A DNA stretch of 64,000 bases from Oscillibacter sp. GTDB lineage: Bacteria; Bacillota; Clostridia; Oscillospirales; Oscillospiraceae. The stretch is taken from assembly GCA_022791135.1 (NCBI GenBank), contig JAAVYM010000072.1, positions 1-64,000 on the forward strand, written 5' to 3'. A model generated the notes under the pieces. The model had not been told where the DNA came from. It saw only the letters and a program-made list of their open reading frames with translations, and made no database searches. The position numbers were made by a program, and so were the translations under genes. Of the stretch, positions 29,706-37,842 are shown one piece after another; position 1 is the stretch's first letter; each line of letters starts with the position of its first letter.

Positions 29706-30101
29706 ATGTGGCTTTCAAAACAGATGAAGCCCGCCGGTGCAACGGCGGACGCGGATTTGGGCGTAACCACCATTGCCGGGGAACGGGTGGGCGTGATTAC
29801 CCGGGGGGAGGTCCGGGACCTGCCGGTATACGGACCCGGGGGATATTTATGGACGCCGGACAGCGGAACGGCGGTACTGGTCATCAAGGGCGGACCCGGC
29901 GGCGAGGAGCAGTGCGTGGCCGGGGCGCGGCCCGCCAAGGCGCCGGTGAGCCTCCGGCCCGGAGAAGTCTATCTCTATGGCCCCGGCGGAAATTCCATCT
30001 ACCTCCGGCAGGACGGCAGCGTGGAAATCCAGGGCGGGAAGGTGTCCATCTCCGGCGAGCTGGCTGTGAATGGGAAGCCCTACCAGCCCTGTGAATGCTG
30101 A
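29706..30101 (+). CDS. Baseplate/spike-like protein (XkdR position)
   Basis: Gly-rich beta repeats ...VYLYGPGGNSIYLRQDGSVEIQGGKVSISGELAVNGKPYQPCEC. Confidence 0.55.
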   Translation: MWLSKQMKPAGATADADLGVTTIAGERVGVITRGEVRDLPVYGPGGYLWTPDSGTAVLVIKGGPGGEEQCVAGARPAKAPVSLRPGEVYLYGPGGNSIYLRQDGSVEIQGGKVSISGELAVNGKPYQPCEC

Positions 30102-30117
30102 CAAAGGAGGATGCTCA

Positions 30118-30468
30118 GTGGAACTGGAGCTGAGAGAGGGAGACTATGTGGCCGACAGCGCAGGCGGGCTGAAGCGCGTCCGCGGACGGGAGGCTCTGCT
30201 GCAGCGGGTTCTCTTCCGCCTGACCGCCCGGCGGGGGGCCTTCCCCTTCTGGGAGAGCCTGGGGAGCCGGCTGTGGGAGCTGGGCAGCGTCCCCGCGGCG
30301 GGGCGCAGGGCCGCCGCCCGGCAATACGTGGCCGAGGCCCTGGCGGAGGAGCCGGTGACGGTGGAGGACGTGACGCTGGAACCGGGCCGGGATAACACGG
30401 CGGCGGTAAGTGCTTTCCTCCGCTATGAGGGGGAGCCACTGCCGGTGACGGTAGAGGTTTTGCTATAG
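30118..30468 (+). CDS. Baseplate wedge protein (gp25/DUF2634-like, XkdS position; GTG start)
   Basis: ALLQRVLFRLTARRGAFPFWESLGSRLWELG. Confidence 0.7.
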   Translation: MELELREGDYVADSAGGLKRVRGREALLQRVLFRLTARRGAFPFWESLGSRLWELGSVPAAGRRAAARQYVAEALAEEPVTVEDVTLEPGRDNTAAVSAFLRYEGEPLPVTVEVLL

Positions 30469-30480
30469 GGGGAGAGAAGA

Positions 30481-31542
30481 TTGCGGAGTATTGAAACCAT
30501 TTACGAGGAAATGCTGGCCCGCTTCGCGGAGCGGGCCGGTTTTGCGCCGGAGGCGGGCTGCGATCTGGCCGTCCGGCTGTGGGCGGCCGCAGCGGAGCTT
30601 CAGGCCCTGGAGGCCCAGGCCGAGTGGGTGCTGGACCAGAGCTTCCCTCAGACAGCCCAGGGAATTTACCTGGACCGCCACGGGACTATGCGGGGCCTGA
30701 AGCGCCTGCCCGCCACCCGGGCTGCAGGGACGCTGCGCTTTTCTATCGAATCCGCGGCGGCAATGGACCTCGTCATCCAGGCCGGAACCGTGTGCATGAC
30801 GGCGGGGGAGGTCCGGGTTCGGACCACCGGGGAGACCGTGATTGCCGCCGGGGAGCTGTACGCCGACGCCCCCGCCGAGGCGGTGGAGCCTGGGGCGGCG
30901 GGAAACCTGCCACCGGGGGCCGTAGCGTTTTTGACAGCCTGCCCTGTGGCCGTGACGGCGGTGACAAACCCGGGGGCCTTCACCGGCGGCAGCGACAGCG
31001 AGGACGACTCGTCCTTCCGCGCCCGCATCCTGGAGAGCTACCAGCGCCTGCCCAACGGTGCCAACACGGCTTGGTATGAGACCACCGCCATGAGCTATCC
31101 CGGCGTAACCGCCGCCAAGGCCGTGGGCCGGGCCGAGGGGCCAGGCACGGTGCACGTATACGTCACCGGCGAGAAGGGCCTGCCGGACACGGCGCTGCTG
31201 GAGGGGCTGGAGGCCGAGTTCCAGGAAAAGCGAGAAATCGCCGTGACGGTGACAGTGCTGGCTCCCACCACCAAAACAGTGAATGTGGCCGTGGCCGTGG
31301 CTCCCAAGGAGGGGGCTGACAAGGACGCCGTGCTGGAATCCGCCAGGCAGGCTATCGCCGGGTTCTTCGGCGGGCGATTGCTGGGCCGGGCCGTGCTTCT
31401 GGCGGAGCTGGGAAACCGGCTCTACGATCTGGAGGGCGTGGCAAATTACCGCTTCGCCTCCCCAGCGGCGGATCTCCCCGCCGACAGCACCGTGCTGCCG
31501 GTGTTGGGCACGCTGGAGGTCACGGAGCTGGCGGAGGTGTAG
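30481..31542 (+). CDS. Baseplate J-like protein (XkdT; TTG start)
   Basis: FPQTAQGIYLDRHGTMRGLKRLPATRAAGTLRF...GGSDSEDDSSFRARILESYQ. Confidence 0.9.
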   Translation: MRSIETIYEEMLARFAERAGFAPEAGCDLAVRLWAAAAELQALEAQAEWVLDQSFPQTAQGIYLDRHGTMRGLKRLPATRAAGTLRFSIESAAAMDLVIQAGTVCMTAGEVRVRTTGETVIAAGELYADAPAEAVEPGAAGNLPPGAVAFLTACPVAVTAVTNPGAFTGGSDSEDDSSFRARILESYQRLPNGANTAWYETTAMSYPGVTAAKAVGRAEGPGTVHVYVTGEKGLPDTALLEGLEAEFQEKREIAVTVTVLAPTTKTVNVAVAVAPKEGADKDAVLESARQAIAGFFGGRLLGRAVLLAELGNRLYDLEGVANYRFASPAADLPADSTVLPVLGTLEVTELAEV

Positions 31543-31543
31543 C

Positions 31544-32125
31544 GTGTACGAGGAATATTTAAAGGCGCTGCTGGCCCCGCTGGGGGTCTACCGCCTGGAC
31601 AAAGACTCCCTCAGCGGCGCGGAGCTTTACGCCCTGGGCGGGGAGATGGACCTCGCCGCAGAGCGCCTGGAGGACGTGGAACGGGAGTCTGTCACCGCCA
31701 CGGCGGAGGGCGAGGGCCTGCGCCGCCGGGAGGCGCTGTTCCTCCGCCGTCCCGCCTCCACCACGCTGCAAGAGCGCAGGGACGCCATTGCGGCCCTCCT
31801 GCAAATCGACGGCGACAGCCTGACACCCGAGGCCATCAACCGCACCATCAGCGGCTGCGGCATTCGGGCCAGGGCCATTGAGACGGGAACAAACCAGGTC
31901 CGGGTCGAATTCCCCGGAACGGCGGGCGTGCCCCGGGACTTTGACCAGATTCAGCGCATCATCCTGGACATCCTCCCCTGCCACCTGGGCGTGGAGTTCC
32001 ACCTGCGCTACCTCACCTGGGAGGCGTGCCACCGGGCGGAATACACCTGGGCCTTTGTGGAGGAACAATCCTACACCTGGGAGACGCTTCCCCTGGCAAT
32101 CCCGCCGGAAGAGGAGTCTTTATAA
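31544..32125 (+). CDS. DUF2313/YmfQ-like tail protein (XkdU position; GTG start)
   Basis: MYEEYLKALLAPLGVYRLDKDSLSGAELYALGGEMD...; follows baseplate J. Confidence 0.75.
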   Translation: MYEEYLKALLAPLGVYRLDKDSLSGAELYALGGEMDLAAERLEDVERESVTATAEGEGLRRREALFLRRPASTTLQERRDAIAALLQIDGDSLTPEAINRTISGCGIRARAIETGTNQVRVEFPGTAGVPRDFDQIQRIILDILPCHLGVEFHLRYLTWEACHRAEYTWAFVEEQSYTWETLPLAIPPEEESL

Positions 32126-32130
32126 TAATC

Positions 32131-32168
32131 AAGGAGGCTGGCCAATATGGCCAGCCTCCTAATGCTTT
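32131..32168 (+). terminator. Terminator-like hairpin ending the particle operon
   Basis: AGGAGGCTGGCC-aata-TGGCCAGCCTCCT followed by aatgcttttcc. Confidence 0.7.
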
Positions 32169-32380
32169 TCCTCCACCGAGCCACGCTCCAGCTCGGCTTC
32201 GATAAGATGGTTCGCGATTTCAAGGGCCTTTATCCGCCGGACGGCCAGGGTAATCTGGGATCGATATTTTTCCGGGTCCGGCTTCGCCCGAAGCGTCTCA
32301 ACAGCCCTTTGCAGCTTATGCAAGGTGGAGCCGATCTGCCGCCTCGCCTCCGTCAGTTCCTCCGCCGAATATTCCATCAT
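32159..32380 (-). CDS. Small helical protein of unknown function
   Basis: MMEYSAEELTEARRQIGSTLHKLQRAVETLRAKPDPEKYRSQITLAVRRIKALEIANHLIEAELERGSVEEKH. Confidence 0.6.
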   Translation of the reverse strand: MMEYSAEELTEARRQIGSTLHKLQRAVETLRAKPDPEKYRSQITLAVRRIKALEIANHLIEAELERGSVEEKH

Positions 32381-32456
32381 GCCTCCTGTCTTCCCGGGCC
32401 GCCGCGTCGCATCCCCCGTCCTCTCGGCCCCGAGTTCAGCGAAGCGAGTCGGGGCC

Positions 32457-32531
32457 GAAAGCGAAGAAATTCCCACTGGAGTGCAGTTTTCGGCAAAGCC
32501 GGAAACGGAACGGTAGTGGAAATTTCTGAGC
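32457..32531 (-). repeat. Structured repeat, copy A (3' of tRNA-Leu)
   Basis: Minus strand GAAATTTCCACTACCG...GTGGGAATTTCTTCGCTTTC, homologous to copies B and C. Confidence 0.65.
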
Positions 32532-32619
32532 TGGTGCGCGAGGCGGGACTTGAACCCGCACGTCCGTAAAGGACACTAGAACCTGAATCTAGCGAGTCTG
32601 CCAATTCCACCACTCGCGC
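32532..32619 (-). tRNA. tRNA-Leu(CAG), CCA encoded
   Basis: Revcomp GCGCGAGTGGTGGAATTGGCAGACTCGCTAGATTCAGGTTCTAG...GGTTCAAGTCCCGCCTCGCGCACCA. Confidence 0.95.
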
Positions 32620-32692
32620 GCATCCATATGAACTTTTGCCTTCCAGACGGATGAATCCGGGTCCCGCCCCGTGGGAGACGGGACCCTCATCC

Positions 32693-32780
32693 TGGTGCGC
32701 GAGGCGGGACTTGAACCCGCACGTCCGTAAAGGACACTAGAACCTGAATCTAGCGAGTCTGCCAATTCCACCACTCGCGC
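32693..32780 (-). tRNA. tRNA-Leu(CAG), second identical copy
   Basis: Same 88-nt sequence as 32532-32619. Confidence 0.95.
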
Positions 32781-32811
32781 ATGGTGTTGAACATCCTCTC
32801 TGGAAGGACGG

Positions 32812-32897
32812 TGGTGCGGCTGACGGGACTTGAACCCACACGTCGATTTGACACCAGCACCTCAAGCTGGCCTGTCTACCAGTTCCAGCACAGCCGC
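32812..32897 (-). tRNA. tRNA-Leu(GAG)
   Basis: Revcomp GCGGCTGTGCTGGAACTGGTAGACAGGCCAGCTTGAGGTGCTGG...GTTCAAGTCCCGTCAGCCGCACCA. Confidence 0.95.
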
Positions 32898-32930
32898 GTA
32901 AAAACATCCCCCAGAAAAGACTGCGTGCTT

Positions 32931-32959
32931 ATTATAGCCAGAACCGCCCCCGTTGTCAA
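32931..32959 (-). promoter_or_regulatory. Promoter of the tRNA-Leu cluster
   Basis: Minus-strand TTGACA-17 bp-TATAAT. Confidence 0.85.
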
Positions 32960-33042
32960 CACCCATTTTCGCTTTTTCCCGAAATTTTTCCTCCCGGGCG
33001 CCTGTGTCCCCCTCTCCGCCTGGCGGAGAGGGGGACGTCTCA

Positions 33043-33759
33043 TTACAACTGTGCCATCACCTCGCCGATGGGTTCCGTGATTACCAGCCCGGCGTCCAGA
33101 TCCCGGGCCACCGCGGATCGATTGATGAGGACCAGCCGCTCTCCCCGGTAGTAGTTGATCAGCCCAGCGGCAGGGTAGACGTTCAGAGAGGTTCCGCCAA
33201 TGACGAGCAAGTCCGCCTGACCAATGGCACGCACAGCGTCGGACATGGTGCCCTGGTCCAGCCCCTCTTCATAGAGCACCACGTCCGGCTTGATAATCCC
33301 GCCGCAGCTGCACCGGGGAATCCCGGAGGAGTGGAGAATGGCGTCCAGCCCGTAGAACTTTCTGCACCTCTCGCAATAGTTGCGGTGGACGCTACCGTGG
33401 AGTTCGCAGACGTGCTTGCTGCCGGCGGCCTGGTGGAGGCCGTCGATATTCTGGGTGACGACGGCGGTCAGCTTCCCCGCCGCCTCCCACTGCGCCAGCT
33501 TTCTGTGGGCGGCGTTGGGCTTGGCCTCCGGAGCCAGCATCTTTGCCCGGTAAAAGCGGAAAAACTCTTCGGGGTTGCTTTTGTAAAAAGTATGGCTTAA
33601 AATGACCTCGGGCGGATACTGCCACTCCTGGTGGTAAAGCCCACCGGTGGATCGGAAATCCGGGATGCCGGACTCCGTGCTGACCCCCGCTCCGCCGAAG
33701 AACACGATGCGGCTGGACGCCTCTACCCACTCCTTCAGCGTTCCGACTGCTTCCGTCAT
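33043..33759 (-). CDS. NAD-dependent protein deacylase (sirtuin)
   Basis: FFGGAGVSTESGIPDFRS; TQNIDGLHQAAG; ELHGS; Zn ligands CERC...CSCG. Confidence 0.92.
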   Translation of the reverse strand: MTEAVGTLKEWVEASSRIVFFGGAGVSTESGIPDFRSTGGLYHQEWQYPPEVILSHTFYKSNPEEFFRFYRAKMLAPEAKPNAAHRKLAQWEAAGKLTAVVTQNIDGLHQAAGSKHVCELHGSVHRNYCERCRKFYGLDAILHSSGIPRCSCGGIIKPDVVLYEEGLDQGTMSDAVRAIGQADLLVIGGTSLNVYPAAGLINYYRGERLVLINRSAVARDLDAGLVITEPIGEVMAQL

Positions 33760-33807
33760 AAAAAATCCCTCCCTGCGGTTTATAATAAAATGAAAGGAGA
33801 ATGCGGC

Positions 33808-34143
33808 GTGAATATTCAGATTTTCGGCTCCTCCAAGTGCTTTGACACCAAGAAGGCCCAGCGCTGGTTTAAAGAGCGCCGGATTAAGTTTCAGTACATC
33901 GATCTCCCCTCAAAAGGATTATCCCCCAAAGAGTACCAATCCGTCAAGCAGAAAGTTGGCTTCGAGGCCCTGGTAAACGCAAAATGCCGGGCCTATGAGG
34001 AGCTGTTCATGGCCTATGTCACCCCCGCCGCCCAGGAGGAGAAGCTGCTGGAAAATCCCGTCCTCTTCCAGACCCCCATCGTCCGCAACGGCCGGGAGGC
34101 CACCGTGGGCTACCACCCCGAGGTGTGGGAAACCTGGGAATGA
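33808..34143 (+). CDS. ArsC/Spx-family protein (GTG start)
   Basis: NIQIFGSSKCFDTKKAQRWFKERRIKFQYIDLPSKGLSPKEY. Confidence 0.85.
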   Translation: MNIQIFGSSKCFDTKKAQRWFKERRIKFQYIDLPSKGLSPKEYQSVKQKVGFEALVNAKCRAYEELFMAYVTPAAQEEKLLENPVLFQTPIVRNGREATVGYHPEVWETWE

Positions 34144-34237
34144 GCTTTCCCGGAAGGAGCGGGAAGAGGGGACCGGGTCCTTCCGCTTCCGCGCCAAAAA
34201 TCTCCGCTCTTTACTCTCTTGGAAAGGTGGTGCGGGC

Positions 34238-35068
34238 ATGACCCGACGGCTCTCACGGGGCATATACCTGCTGGCTCAGCGCTATTTCCGCCACGGGGTG
34301 GGGGTCCAAAGCGCTGCTCTGGCCTTCTACCTGCTGTTTATGATCTTCCCCTTCCTCATTTTCATCAGCGCCCTGTTGGGATTGCTGGACCTGAACGTCA
34401 CGGCCATCCTTCTGGCCCTGGGGGAGTTCCTGCCCCGGGACGTGGTGGACATCATCCGGGCCTATCTCCTTCACGTAGGGGCGAATCCCAGCCCCCAGCT
34501 GCTGTTTTTCGGGCTGTTCTTCTCCATCTGGTTCCCCATGCGGGCCACAAACGCCCTGATGGTCTCCGTTCGGACGGCCTATCACCTGGGTCCTCCCAAG
34601 CGGGCGGTGGTCCACCGGCTGAAGACGCTGCTCTACACCGTGGTCCTGATCTCCGCCATCGCCCTGACGCTGACGCTGATGACCGTGGGGGACCGGCTGC
34701 TGAGCTACGCCGTGGGAAACTTCCGTTTGCCGTTGTTCCTGGCAGAGCTGTGGGCCAGGATGCGCTTTCCGGCGGCGGCGGTGGTGGGCTATTTCGCCCT
34801 GTTCTTCCTCTACGCCCTGGCACAGGACACCCGCCAGCCCTGGCGGAACCTGTGGCCCGGAACCCTGGCGGCCCTGGCGGTCTGGATGGCCCTGAGCTGG
34901 CTGTACGCCATGTACGTAGACAATTTCGCCAACTACTCCCTGCTTTACGGCTCCATCGGCACCGTCGTGGTGCTGATGATCTGGCTGTATATGTCCGCGA
35001 CTGTCCTGATTTTGGGGGCAGAACTGAACGGGACCCTGGTGGCCCTTTGGAAGGAGCGGGAGGGCTGA
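34238..35068 (+). CDS. YihY/BrkB family inner-membrane protein
   Basis: AALAFYLLFMIFPFLIFISALLGLL...FANYSLLYGSIGTVVVLMIWLYMSATVLILGAELN. Confidence 0.9.
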   Translation: MTRRLSRGIYLLAQRYFRHGVGVQSAALAFYLLFMIFPFLIFISALLGLLDLNVTAILLALGEFLPRDVVDIIRAYLLHVGANPSPQLLFFGLFFSIWFPMRATNALMVSVRTAYHLGPPKRAVVHRLKTLLYTVVLISAIALTLTLMTVGDRLLSYAVGNFRLPLFLAELWARMRFPAAAVVGYFALFFLYALAQDTRQPWRNLWPGTLAALAVWMALSWLYAMYVDNFANYSLLYGSIGTVVVLMIWLYMSATVLILGAELNGTLVALWKEREG

Positions 35069-35084
35069 ACGCCCTGGAAGGGAC

Positions 35085-35275
35085 TTGCATTGCCGGGAAA
35101 ATCCTGCTATAATCGACTTGAAAAACAAAAATGCGGCAGCCTGCGGGCGCGTCCAACACCCGCAGGCCTGCACAGGTGCTGAGACCACCTACACAATGGC
35201 CAAAAGGCCGCACCGCATAGGATATTATACGGCAACCCGGCCATTCACGCAAGGGGCGGGTTTTGTTGTTGTATT
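35085..35275 (+). ncRNA. Putative structured small RNA / RNA element, family not identified
   Basis: + promoter TTGCAT (35085-35090)-17 bp-TATAAT (35108-35113); P1 ATGCGG/CCGCAT enclosing three hairpins (35131-35219); ACCCG...CGGGTTTTGTTGTT terminator-like end. Confidence 0.45.
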
Positions 35276-35473
35276 CTTTATGTTTGTGTTTGCATGAAAG
35301 GCGTTTGCGTCTTGCGCTGTGTAGGGTTCAAAATCCTGCGCGGCGTTTTTGTTTTTCACCCGGCGGAGCAAAGGGGGCCGCCCGCCCCCCGCGCCCGCTG
35401 TGGTGAAAACAAACAGGAAGGAGCGGAAGTTCAGCAGCGTATTTCCCACCAATACAAACAAGGAGTGAATCGG

Positions 35474-35962
35474 ATGTTTAACGCAATCATGTTCGTCTTG
35501 ATCATCGTCTTCCTCATCTGGATGGTCACCGCCATCGTGCGGGTCTGGAACAAAGGCCAATCCCAACGTCTCTCCGGGGCCGAGGCCCAGGCGGCGCGCC
35601 ACGGCGGGCAATACGTCCTGGAGTGGGACGGCCCAGGGGCCTCCGGCTCCCCGGACGGGGAGTTCGGCCCGCTGCTGGTGGAAATCCCCAAGAAGATCGG
35701 AGGGGACGCCGCGCGCTTTTACGAGCGGGGAGCGGTCATTGGCAGCAAGCGGGTATCCTACAGCAACCTGAAGGACGTCATTTTCATCCCCGGAAGCGGT
35801 CAGGGCTTTACCGCCAAGCAGCGGGTCCGAAATTCTGCCGTGCTGTGGCTGTACCGGAAAAAGGGTTCCACCATCGGTATTCGGGATTTGACCTACCGCT
35901 TCGACGGCGAAACCATGGAGCGCATCCAAAAGGGCCTGGGCTTTGTGCCGGGAGAGCTGTAA
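35474..35962 (+). CDS. Membrane-anchored protein of unknown function
   Basis: MFNAIMFVLIIVFLIWMVTAIVRVWNKGQSQRLSG; one N-terminal TM. Confidence 0.6.
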   Translation: MFNAIMFVLIIVFLIWMVTAIVRVWNKGQSQRLSGAEAQAARHGGQYVLEWDGPGASGSPDGEFGPLLVEIPKKIGGDAARFYERGAVIGSKRVSYSNLKDVIFIPGSGQGFTAKQRVRNSAVLWLYRKKGSTIGIRDLTYRFDGETMERIQKGLGFVPGEL

Positions 35963-36106
35963 GCGGAACACATTCCCTCCCGCACAGCGTGCAAGCCATC
36001 CGGAAGCCGCCGCCTGACAAAGCGGCGGCTTCCGCTTTTCGCGGCGCCCGCCGCGGATAATCCCCGCCTTTCCGGCACATACTACCCCCATTCTTGGAGG
36101 TGGCGC

Positions 36107-37525
36107 ATGGAAAAGCTATCAGACAATTACATGGAAAATGTCCGCCTGCTCGACCAGGCCCTGGGGGTTGGCCGCAGCGTGGACATGGTGAGCCGGGACT
36201 ACGTCATCGGCGGCCGCCGGGCGCGGATCTGGGTGGTGGACGGCTACGGCAAGGACGAAACCCTGGAGCGCATGGGGGCCTTCTGGCTCTCCCAGCCCCC
36301 GGACGCCCTGGAGGGTCTCCGGGAAATGCAGGACTTTGCCGACCGCTTTATCACCTTTTCCGAGGTGGACGTGGGCTTTGACGTAAGCGAGATACTCACC
36401 TCCGTTTTCATGGGCAAGACCCTCCTCCTGGTGGAGGGTCTTGCCGGCGGGGCGCAGATCGACGCCAAAGACTACCCCAGCCGGGGGGTGGACGAGCCGC
36501 CGGACGGCAAGGTCCTCCGGGGTTCCCACGACGGTTTCGTGGAGGCGGTGGTGCCGAACATGGCCCTGCTCCGCCGCCGCATCCGGGACCCCCACCTGAC
36601 CATGGAGGGCGTGAAGGTGGGCCGGCGCTCCCATACCGACGCGGTGTTGTGCTATCTGGACGACAAGGCGGACCCCGAGCTGCTGGAGCAGATCCGATCC
36701 AAGCTCCATGCCATTGACGTGAACTCCCTCTCCATGGCCCAGGAGAGCGTGGCGGAGGCCATCCGCCCCAAGCAATGGTACAACCCCTTCCCCAAGGTCC
36801 GCTATACGGAGCGGCCCGACAGCGCCGCCGCCAGCGTCATGGAGGGCAGCGTGGTGCTGATGGTGGACAACTCCCCATCCGTGATGATCCTGCCCACGAC
36901 GTTCTTTGACTTCACCCAGGAGGCCAACGAATTCTATTTCCCGCCCTTGGTGGGGACCTACCTGCGGCTTCTGCGCATTATCGTGTTCCTGATCTCCCTG
37001 CTCATTACGCCCACCTGGTATCTGATTGTGAAGGAATCCGGGCGGCTTCCCCAGTGGCTGGAGTTTTTGTCCTCGCCGGAGCCGGCATCCCTGGACCTTT
37101 TGTGGCAGCTGTTGGTAGTGGAGTTTTTGATCGACGTTTTGAAGCTGGCGTCCCTGAACACGCCGGATTCCCTGTCCAACTCCTTCTCCATGCTGGGCGC
37201 GCTGATCCTGGGCGATTTCGCCGTCCAGGCGGGCTGGCTGGGGCCGGAGGTGCTGGTGTATATGGCCTTTGTATCCGTGGCCAGCTTCGCCCAGCCCAGC
37301 TACGAAATGGGCTATGCGTTCAAGCTGCTGCGGGTGGTGCTGCTGCTGCTGACGGCCCTTTTCGACGTCTGGGGCTACAGCCTGGGCATCCTGGGCATCC
37401 TGGTCCTGCTGTCCACTACGAAGCCCCTGGTGGGCAGGGGCTATCTCTATCCCCTGATCCCCTTCCACGGCCAGGCCCTGCGGCGGCTCATCCTGCGCGA
37501 ACCCATCCGACGGGACAACACCTGA
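36107..37525 (+). CDS. GerA-family spore germination protein (SpoVAF-like)
   Basis: GerA-family features: VMEGSVVLMVDNSPSVMILPTTFFDF and LKLASLNTPDSLSNSFSMLGALILGDFAVQAG. Confidence 0.85.
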   Translation: MEKLSDNYMENVRLLDQALGVGRSVDMVSRDYVIGGRRARIWVVDGYGKDETLERMGAFWLSQPPDALEGLREMQDFADRFITFSEVDVGFDVSEILTSVFMGKTLLLVEGLAGGAQIDAKDYPSRGVDEPPDGKVLRGSHDGFVEAVVPNMALLRRRIRDPHLTMEGVKVGRRSHTDAVLCYLDDKADPELLEQIRSKLHAIDVNSLSMAQESVAEAIRPKQWYNPFPKVRYTERPDSAAASVMEGSVVLMVDNSPSVMILPTTFFDFTQEANEFYFPPLVGTYLRLLRIIVFLISLLITPTWYLIVKESGRLPQWLEFLSSPEPASLDLLWQLLVVEFLIDVLKLASLNTPDSLSNSFSMLGALILGDFAVQAGWLGPEVLVYMAFVSVASFAQPSYEMGYAFKLLRVVLLLLTALFDVWGYSLGILGILVLLSTTKPLVGRGYLYPLIPFHGQALRRLILREPIRRDNT

Positions 37526-37534
37526 TTCCCTGAA

Positions 37535-37574
37535 GCAAGGCCCGCGCCCGGATTTCCGGGACGCGGGCCTTGCC
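37535..37574. terminator. Terminator-like hairpin between convergent genes
   Basis: aaggcccgcgcccgga-tt-tccgggacgcgggcctt. Confidence 0.7.
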
Positions 37575-37576
37575 GT

Positions 37577-37756
37577 TTATCCGATGCTGATTGCGCTGAC
37601 CGGGCACTCGTCCCTGGCGGACTGGGCCGCGTCCATGGCGCTGTCGGGGATCTCTCCGCCGTGGGCGAACCCGTCGTCCCCCATGTTGAAGACCTCCGGG
37701 CAGTTCCCGGCGCACAGGCCGCAGCCGATGCAGCTTTCATTGACCGTCGCGTTCAT
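37577..37756 (-). CDS. 4Fe-4S ferredoxin
   Basis: 59-aa MNATVNESCIGCGLCAGNCPEVFNMGDDGFAHGGEIPDSAMDAAQSARDECPVSAISIG; below ORF-track length cutoff. Confidence 0.92.
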   Translation of the reverse strand: MNATVNESCIGCGLCAGNCPEVFNMGDDGFAHGGEIPDSAMDAAQSARDECPVSAISIG

Positions 37757-37842
37757 AAAGCATTCTCCTATTCAATCCAAAAATTTGCCCCGCTCCCGGG
37801 GGAACGGGGCGGCACTGCCTAGTGTGCCTCATTTTTCGATTT

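Larger units (their letters stand above)
19461..32125 (+). mobile_element. Compact PBSX-like phage-particle cluster (domesticated prophage or GTA-like candidate)
   Basis: Co-directional, tightly spaced or overlapping genes: small/large terminase, portal, protease, capsid, connectors, sheath, tube, baseplate; no integrase, replication or lysis genes seen. Confidence 0.8.

Noticed and set aside
32532-32897. tRNA-Leu genes as attachment site for the phage cluster
   Set aside because: Found no partial tRNA-Leu copy or matching direct repeat in 19029-19460, and no integrase; the duplicated tRNA-Leu(CAG) is a normal tandem copy.
33007-33036. Perfect palindrome gtccccctctccgcc-tggcggagagggggac
   Set aside because: Strong hairpin but no T-tract on either strand and no repeat elsewhere in the window; likely a simple 3'-end hairpin of the sirtuin gene.
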